Shown piece by piece: positions 59,021 through 64,000 of a DNA stretch of 64,000 nucleotides. The stretch's first letter is position 1. Every line of letters starts with the position of its first letter. Origin of the DNA: Acidobacteriota bacterium (lineage in GTDB: Bacteria; Acidobacteriota; Terriglobia; Bryobacterales; Bryobacteraceae); contig JAKOTR010000011.1 in the NCBI GenBank assembly GCA_029776225.1, positions 248,001 to 312,000 of the forward strand. Direction: 5' to 3'. A model generated the notes under the pieces. The model saw nothing but the letters and a program-made list of their open reading frames with translations, made no database searches and was not told the DNA's origin. The position numbers and the translations under genes are program-made.

Positions 59021-59845
59021 TTATTCACCAACCAACGATACCTCAGCTTCCCGGACAGCCGCGAGCACGCGCTCGATGGTGAGGTTTTCGATCGGCTCGC
59101 CCGGACGCGCGGTCGCGACAATCCGCACGCGCTCGCCGCGCGGCGCCCAGATGGCCGGGTCGGTCGGGCCGAACAGCGCTACCACGGGCGCGCCGGCCGC
59201 CGCCGCAAGGTGCGTGATGCCGGAATCGTTGCCGATATAAAGCCGCGCGCCAGCGATCCAGCAGGCGAGCTCGTAGAGATCGTCGATGCGCACCGCGCCC
59301 TCCAGTTCCTCCTCCGGGCCAGCGCACCACTGCACCGGACCGTTCAGTTCGCGAGCCAGCGCGCGGAACCGCTCTAGCGGCCAGTTCTTTCGCGCGCTGC
59401 CGGAAAACGGCTGGATGACTACGTAGTCCCCGGGCGTGCGCTTGCAGTCGATCCGGGGAATCGCGGGTCCTTTTCCGCCCACCTGCCGCAGGTAGAAATC
59501 GGCCGCGTGTACTCCCGCGCCTTCCTCGGGCAGGGCGGGTAGAAACTCGAAGGGTAGCCCCGCCATCGCCGCGCGGAACTCCGGGCGGTTCGTCCCGTAC
59601 CAGGAGACGATGGAATCGAATTCCGCCAGCGTTTCCATCAGCGCCGCGGGCGGCTCCACTCCGGGGATGCCGGCGAGGTCAAGACCGGTCGAGGGGATCG
59701 CGCGCACGCGGTCCGCGAACCGGATCAAAGGGAGATTGCGCGAGGAGACCCACACTTCCGTGAAGCCGGCCCGCAGGTGTTCTATTGCCGGAAGCGCGAG
59801 AATGCAATCCCCGATTGCTCCGGGGCGGATGATCAGTCTGCGCAA
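59021..59845 (-). CDS. Glycosyltransferase family 9 (heptosyltransferase-like)
   Basis: The 274 residues start RRLIIRPGAIGDCILALPAI, the family opening, and contain VVIQPFSGSARKNWPLERF and the sugar-nucleotide site GNDSGITHLAAAAGAPVVALFGPTDP. Such enzymes build LPS core or related glycans, suggesting a Gram-negative envelope. It is encoded with the membrane glycosyltransferase and two thiol-redox genes on the minus strand. Confidence 0.9.
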   Translation of the reverse strand: MRRLIIRPGAIGDCILALPAIEHLRAGFTEVWVSSRNLPLIRFADRVRAIPSTGLDLAGIPGVEPPAALMETLAEFDSIVSWYGTNRPEFRAAMAGLPFEFLPALPEEGAGVHAADFYLRQVGGKGPAIPRIDCKRTPGDYVVIQPFSGSARKNWPLERFRALARELNGPVQWCAGPEEELEGAVRIDDLYELACWIAGARLYIGNDSGITHLAAAAGAPVVALFGPTDPAIWAPRGERVRIVATARPGEPIENLTIERVLAAVREAEVSLVGE

Positions 59846-59851
59846 GGGAGG

Positions 59852-60328
59852 TTACTGGATCTCGTAGGGCAGCCGGACCTCAACCGTTGCCGGCCGGTAG
59901 CAGGTGTTGTGCGAGCACGCCTGGTAGTGCAGCTTGCCGACCAGCACGCCCGGTCCCGGCGCGGCCTTCGGATCCACCTTGAACCGCGCCGTAATCTCGA
60001 AGTTGCCGGTGAACACCGAGAGCGGTTTCTGAGAGAACTCGTACTTCCGCATCTCCGGTTTCGGAAACACGATCGCCTCGGGCGCCAGCGGACCCGCCTC
60101 CCATTTCAGCCGGAGCGGGATCAAATAATCCTCCGCCGGCTGGTCGCTGTTCACGTGGAAGCCGTCGCGGACCCGCACCGCCAGCCGTGCCTCGACAGTC
60201 TCGCCGCGCTTTGCCGCAATCTTTCGCGGCGGGTCCACCATAAGGAAGTTACCCTGCGCGAGCAGTAAGGCCGGTCCGGCCAGAAGACAAATCGTCGCCA
60301 GTTTCCGTGGAATCGCCCAAAACCTCAT
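59852..60328 (-). CDS. DsbD-N-terminal-domain secreted protein
   Basis: From ATG 60328 the product is 158 residues with a signal peptide (MRFWAIPRKLATICLLAG). The mature part is the immunoglobulin-like alpha domain of DsbD: GFHVNSDQPAEDYLIPLRL and YQACSHNTCYRPATV with the redox Cys pair. The transmembrane and thioredoxin domains of DsbD are absent. It overlaps the thioredoxin-like gene by 80 nt in a different frame, so the two are cotranscribed and likely work together in periplasmic thiol reduction. Confidence 0.88.
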   Translation of the reverse strand: MRFWAIPRKLATICLLAGPALLLAQGNFLMVDPPRKIAAKRGETVEARLAVRVRDGFHVNSDQPAEDYLIPLRLKWEAGPLAPEAIVFPKPEMRKYEFSQKPLSVFTGNFEITARFKVDPKAAPGPGVLVGKLHYQACSHNTCYRPATVEVRLPYEIQ

Positions 60329-60827
60329 TGATGTCCTTCTCGTAGCTTCGCTTGCTGACCAGCCCGACATGAACCGCGGCGATTCTGCCTTCGCGGTCGA
60401 TCACAAATGTCGTCGGCAGCGATTCCACGCCGCCGTAGAGCTGCGCGATGGAATCGGTGCCCATCAGAATCCGGTAGTTAATGCCGTACCTGGAAGCGAA
60501 CGGTTTGACGACCTGCCAGCCGTCCTCGTCCATCGACACGCCAACCACCGCGAATCCCTTGTCCTTGTGTTTGCGCTCGAACTCCACGAACCAGGGGATC
60601 TCGACTGTGCACGGGGCGCACCACGTGGCCCAGAAATTCAGCAGCACAACCTTCCCGCGGTAATCGGAAAGCCGCACGGTCCTGCCGTCGGCATCCTGGA
60701 GGGCGAAGTCAGGCGCCGGTTTCCGTTCCTTGACGTCTTTTACGCTGGAACGGCGTTCCGGCGGGGCGGTAGTGCACGCGGCGAAAAGCAGCGCCACTGA
60801 AACGGGGAGGATGATTTTTCGAAACAC
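60249..60827 (-). CDS. TlpA/ResA-like lipoprotein thioredoxin
   Basis: Start GTG 60827 with GAGGAGAG upstream gives 192 residues with a lipoprotein signal (LPVSVALLFAAC; lipobox Cys18). The thioredoxin fold has the redox pair in WATWCAPC (Cys70, Cys73), SDYRGKVVLLNF and ESLPTTFVIDREGR. It reduces disulfides of apocytochromes or other exported proteins. The DsbD-alpha-like protein encoded after it may be its partner. Promoter at 60874-60882. Confidence 0.92.
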   Translation of the reverse strand: MFRKIILPVSVALLFAACTTAPPERRSSVKDVKERKPAPDFALQDADGRTVRLSDYRGKVVLLNFWATWCAPCTVEIPWFVEFERKHKDKGFAVVGVSMDEDGWQVVKPFASRYGINYRILMGTDSIAQLYGGVESLPTTFVIDREGRIAAVHVGLVSKRSYEKDINEVLGDSTETGDDLSSGRTGLTARAG

Positions 60828-60873
60828 GAGCTCTCCTCGAGTGTGCGCGAGAGTGCCGCGCAGCGTATTTTCA

Positions 60874-60882
60874 ATTATATCA
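60874..60882 (-). promoter_or_regulatory. Extended -10 promoter of the thioredoxin-like gene
   Basis: On the minus strand TGATATAAT: a perfect TATAAT (60879-60874) with the TG extension. The -35 is weak. The leader is about 40 nt and holds the ribosome site GAGGAG. Confidence 0.55.
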
Positions 60883-60954
60883 GGGAGCTTGGAGCGGCCT
60901 TGGCGGGCGCGGGATGGGCAGGCGGCACAGAGGGCATAATATCTTCGAGGCGCT

Positions 60955-61896
60955 ATGCCCGCGAATCTCACGCCGGAGTATCTGGCCGCAGAGCGCGAAT
61001 ATAAGAATGCCCAGAGCCACGCCGAAAGGATCGCTGCGCTCGAGCGCATGCTCGCCACGCTGCCCAAACACAAGGGCACCGAGAAGATGCAAGCCGACCT
61101 GCGCCGCCGGCTCTCGCAGGCGCGCAAGGAGTCGCAGAAAAAAGGCCCCGCGCACGCCGCGCCGTTCTACGTTGTCGAGAAGGAAGGCGCCGGGCAGGTG
61201 GTGCTGATCGGCCCGCCGAACGCGGGCAAATCCCAACTGGTGGCGGCGCTGACTCGCGCGGAACCCGAGGTGGCCGACTATCCCTTCACCACGCGTTTTC
61301 CCACTCCGGGCATGATGCTTTTCGAAGACGTGCAGATCCAACTGGTGGACCTGCCGCCCATCTCGGCCGAATTCATGGAGCCCTGGATACCCCAAGTGAT
61401 TCGGAATGCCGACCTCGGCGTGCTGCTGATGGACGTGAACGACGTCGCCCTGCTCGATCAGATCGAGTTCATCGAACAGACCCTGGAGCGCCACCGCCTC
61501 GCACGGCCTCAGCTCCTCGCGGCCAACAAGATCGACCTTCCCGGCGCGGAGGCCAACCTCGCCGCGCTTCAGGATCTCTACGGGGAACGCTATCGCTACA
61601 TCGGGATCTCGGCCGCAGAGGGCCACAACCTCGACCTTTTCGCCCGCGCCGTTTTTGACGCCCTGGGTCTTGTCCGAGTCTACACGAAGGCCCCGGGCAA
61701 AAAGGCCGATCTCACCGCGCCCTACGTGTTGCAGCGCGGGCAGACCGTGCTGGACGCCGCCCGCATGGTGCACCAGGATTTCGCCCAGAACCTGAAATTC
61801 GCCCGCCTGTATCGAACCGACGGCAACCGCGACGGCATCATGGTCGAGCGCACCTACGTGGTCGAGGACCGGGACATCCTCGAATTCCATATGTAG
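60955..61896 (+). CDS. TGS-domain GTPase (Obg/DRG-like)
   Basis: The 313 residues show an N-terminal helical region (about 1-65), G1 GPPNAGKSQ, G2/G3 region FPTPGMMLFEDVQIQLVDLPP, G4 NKID and G5 ISAAEG, then a C-terminal TGS domain (LQRGQTVLDAARMVHQDF). In G3 the usual DxPG is DLPP. DRG-type proteins bind ribosomes or RNA; bacterial members of this short type are uncharacterised. Confidence 0.88.
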   Translation: MPANLTPEYLAAEREYKNAQSHAERIAALERMLATLPKHKGTEKMQADLRRRLSQARKESQKKGPAHAAPFYVVEKEGAGQVVLIGPPNAGKSQLVAALTRAEPEVADYPFTTRFPTPGMMLFEDVQIQLVDLPPISAEFMEPWIPQVIRNADLGVLLMDVNDVALLDQIEFIEQTLERHRLARPQLLAANKIDLPGAEANLAALQDLYGERYRYIGISAAEGHNLDLFARAVFDALGLVRVYTKAPGKKADLTAPYVLQRGQTVLDAARMVHQDFAQNLKFARLYRTDGNRDGIMVERTYVVEDRDILEFHM

Positions 61897-61944
61897 AGCG
61901 AACGAAAGCGCTACTGTACAGCCACTCTGGTAGCCTGAGAGCAG

Positions 61945-64000
61945 ATGCCTGCCCGTCGTGGTGTGCGCCAAGTATTGGCGCGCGTGTCGCGTATGAGCGC
62001 GCATGAAGTGTGGGTCCGAACCGCGCAGGAAATGAACAAGCGCGTGGACGCGGCCTGCGCGAAGCTCGGCTTTTCCCCGCTGAAGCAGCCCGTCACGCGT
62101 GCGCCGAAGCCGCCGGGGCGGTTTTTCTTCGATTCCAATGACGTGCCCGTGCTCATCGAGCGCATCCGCGCGACGCTGCCCGAAGACGCCGGGCGCATCG
62201 TGCGCGATGCGGAACGGATTTGTGAGCGCCGCTTCGATTTGCTGGGCTACGAGGGGCTCGATTTCGGCCGCGAAATCGACTGGCACTTCGACCCGGTCAA
62301 CAACCGCCGCGCGCCGCGGACACTGTGGTTCCGCATCCCGTTCCTCGATTTCGATACCGTAGGCGACCACAAGGTCATCTGGGAATTGAACCGGCACCAG
62401 CACTTGGTCACGCTCGCGAGAGCGTTCCTGCTGGCGGGCGAAACCCGCTATCTGGAGGAGCTTCAGGCGCAGTGGCACTCCTGGCAATCCGCCAACCCGT
62501 ACCCCTACGGCATCAACTGGGCGAGCAGCCTGGAGGTCGCTTTCCGCTGCCTCTCCTGGATCTGGATTGACCATTTGCTGGCGGGCCGCGGCTTGGACAA
62601 GTTCCGCGCCGTCCTCGCACCGGCGATCGCCGGGCACGCGCGCTACATCGCAAAGTACCTCTCCTACTACTTCGCGCCGAACACGCACCTGCTCGGGGAA
62701 GCCGTGGCGCTTTATTTCGCCGGCACACTCTACCCGCAGTTCGCCGCCGCCGCGCGATGGCGGAGGCTCGGTTGGCGAATCGTCCAGAACGAGGCCGCGC
62801 GCCAGGTACTTCCCGACGGCGCGCATTTCGAGCAATCGACCTACTATCACGTCTACGCGCTCGACATGTTCCTGCACGCGCGCCTGCTGGCCGCGCGCAA
62901 CTGCGAGGAGGCGCCGTCGGAGTTCGACGCTGTGATCGAGCGAATGGCCGAGGCGCTCCGGGCGCAGTCCCAGGCGGGCGCCGCCCCGCGGTTCGGCGAC
63001 GACGACGGCGGGCGCTGGTTCGATCCGCGGCGCAATCGGACTGAGCACATGCTCGATCCGCTTGCCACGGCCGCCGTGGTTTTTCACCGCCCGGATTTCA
63101 AGGCCGCCGCTGGCGGCGTGCTGCGCGATGAATCCATCTGGCTGCTCGGGCCGGAAGGCGTGGAGGAATTTGACCGGCTGCCCTCCGAGCTGCGCCCGCC
63201 GGCTTCAACGCGGTGCGCCGCTTCGGGCGTGTACTGCCTTGCCGCATCGCAACCGCTGTTGCGCACGGTGATCGTCGACGCCGGCCCGCACGGCTACGGC
63301 TCCGGCGGCCACGGACACGCCGACGCCCTCAGCCTGCAATGGATCGCGCAGGGCCGGCACTGGCTCACCGATCCCGGCGCTTTCTGCTATTCGCTTCCGC
63401 GCGGGCGCAACCGCTTCCGCGGCACCGCAGCCCACAACACGCTGGAAGTCGATGGATTAGACCAGGCCGAGCCGGCTGGACCGTTCAACTGGGGCGCGAA
63501 GCCGGCCACCCGCCTCGAGCGCTGGCTGACCTCGCCGCTCGCCGACGTCTTCACCGCCAGCCACGACGGTTACTCGCGGCTAAGCGATCCGGTGATTCAC
63601 CGGCGCTGGGTGATCTCCTGGAAAACAGGTCTGCTTCTCGTCCGCGACGTGGCTCTCGGCCGCGCGGCGCACGATCTGGCGATTCACTGGCGACTGGGAC
63701 CGGGGTTCGCGCCGTCGCGCGAATGGCCGCGCGCGCGTACGTTCGCCGCGCCGGATGGCGCCGCGCTTACGTTCGCCTGGGCGGAAGATTCCGCCTGGAC
63801 GGCCGAGATCCTGGAAAGCGAGTGGTCGCCTGCCTACGGCGCCAGCGTTCCGGTCTTCGTGCTGCGCTATCGCGCGCGGGTGCCGCTGCCGGCGGAGTTC
63901 ACCGTCGCGCTGTCGCCGGGCGAGCGGGAGAATGCCGCGCTGGAACGGTTGCCGGGCGCGCCCGTGGTTTACAGGTACCGCGGCGGCGCCGATACGCTGC
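61945..64000 (+). CDS. Heparinase II/III-like protein, 5' part (runs off right edge)
   Basis: The open frame from ATG 61945 continues to the end of the window (at least 685 residues). An inner ATG at 61993 (MSAHEVWVRT) is also possible. The N-terminal alpha/alpha-toroid region contains NPYPYGINWASSLEVAFR and HFEQSTYYHVYALD, and the beta-sandwich begins with GYGSGGHGHADALSLQW and GTAAHNTLEVDGLDQ. These match polysaccharide lyases of the heparinase II/III fold and exopolysaccharide-linked homologues. No signal peptide is obvious, so it may be cytoplasmic. Substrate unknown. Confidence 0.88.
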   Translation, partial: MPARRGVRQVLARVSRMSAHEVWVRTAQEMNKRVDAACAKLGFSPLKQPVTRAPKPPGRFFFDSNDVPVLIERIRATLPEDAGRIVRDAERICERRFDLLGYEGLDFGREIDWHFDPVNNRRAPRTLWFRIPFLDFDTVGDHKVIWELNRHQHLVTLARAFLLAGETRYLEELQAQWHSWQSANPYPYGINWASSLEVAFRCLSWIWIDHLLAGRGLDKFRAVLAPAIAGHARYIAKYLSYYFAPNTHLLGEAVALYFAGTLYPQFAAAARWRRLGWRIVQNEAARQVLPDGAHFEQSTYYHVYALDMFLHARLLAARNCEEAPSEFDAVIERMAEALRAQSQAGAAPRFGDDDGGRWFDPRRNRTEHMLDPLATAAVVFHRPDFKAAAGGVLRDESIWLLGPEGVEEFDRLPSELRPPASTRCAASGVYCLAASQPLLRTVIVDAGPHGYGSGGHGHADALSLQWIAQGRHWLTDPGAFCYSLPRGRNRFRGTAAHNTLEVDGLDQAEPAGPFNWGAKPATRLERWLTSPLADVFTASHDGYSRLSDPVIHRRWVISWKTGLLLVRDVALGRAAHDLAIHWRLGPGFAPSREWPRARTFAAPDGAALTFAWAEDSAWTAEILESEWSPAYGASVPVFVLRYRARVPLPAEFTVALSPGERENAALERLPGAPVVYRYRGGADTL

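Noticed and set aside
60880-63087. 735-residue minus-strand open frame
   Set aside because: Antisense to the TGS GTPase and the heparinase-like gene, both with strong family motifs.
1-64000. CRISPR arrays, prophage or insertion sequences
   Set aside because: No regularly spaced direct repeats, integrase, transposase or phage structural gene was seen; the only tandem repeat is coding (MCE gene).

Overview
This is a GC-rich, gene-dense bacterial chromosome segment. The gene content suggests an Acidobacteriota member of the Solibacter/Bryobacter type: a Tat-exported Gfo/Idh/MocA oxidoreductase, a GH106-type rhamnosidase, MCE transport genes, Gld-type ABC genes with a DUF4340 protein, and a fused Memo/AMMECR1 protein. 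The taxon is inferred from gene families, not from a marker gene. I see no plasmid, phage, insertion sequence or CRISPR array. One tRNA gene (Ala, anticodon GGC) is present.

Layout. 1-6865 (minus strand) is the rod-shape operon mreB-mreC-mreD-mrdA-rodA, followed by the 5' end of an RNase G/E gene that leaves the window on the left. 7148-15858 holds carbon metabolism: a secreted GH106-like rhamnosidase, asparagine synthase, a DUF1537 kinase/PdxA2 pair for four-carbon acid sugars, and an SDR. 15855-19392 has TPR and HD proteins, tRNA-Ala, two VOC proteins and an orphan Lrp ligand-binding domain. 20421-23085 is an Mla/MCE lipid-transport operon whose substrate-binding protein carries five in-register 34-residue repeats, followed by a ChbG/HpnK-type deacetylase. 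30274-23885 (minus) is a six-gene run of Gld-like ABC exporter genes, a DUF4340 gene and the pncB-pncA NAD salvage genes, driven by a near-consensus promoter. fabI, tadA, a Tat-exported oxidoreductase, a large hybrid kinase and a compact NarL-type kinase/regulator pair follow. 38688-43895 has a two-subunit transketolase, an ACT-domain protein, a methyltransferase, hemB and a membrane protein. 43971-49323 is a housekeeping run: acyP-apt-ispE-prs-rplY-pth-rpsF-rpsR-rplI. 53559-64000 has a multi-cluster flavoprotein fusion, a J-domain protein, envelope glycosyltransferases, thiol-redox proteins, a TGS-type GTPase and a heparinase-like protein that runs off the right edge.

The most interesting feature is at 50971-53022. 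An RNA leader there resembles the SAM-II/SAM-V riboswitch family. The 3' end of its aptamer (51031-51038) can either join a pseudoknot or pair with a downstream intrinsic terminator. It precedes an unrecognised 133-residue protein and a fused Memo + AMMECR1 protein (AmmeMemoRadiSam components B and A, whose function is unresolved). If correct, S-adenosylmethionine controls an undescribed small protein and an orphan conserved system. A second theme is that several genes (fabI, the ACT protein, the flavoprotein fusion, asnB, the rhamnosidase) have -10 hexamers only 6-17 nt before the start codon with no Shine-Dalgarno, suggesting leaderless or near-leaderless mRNAs.
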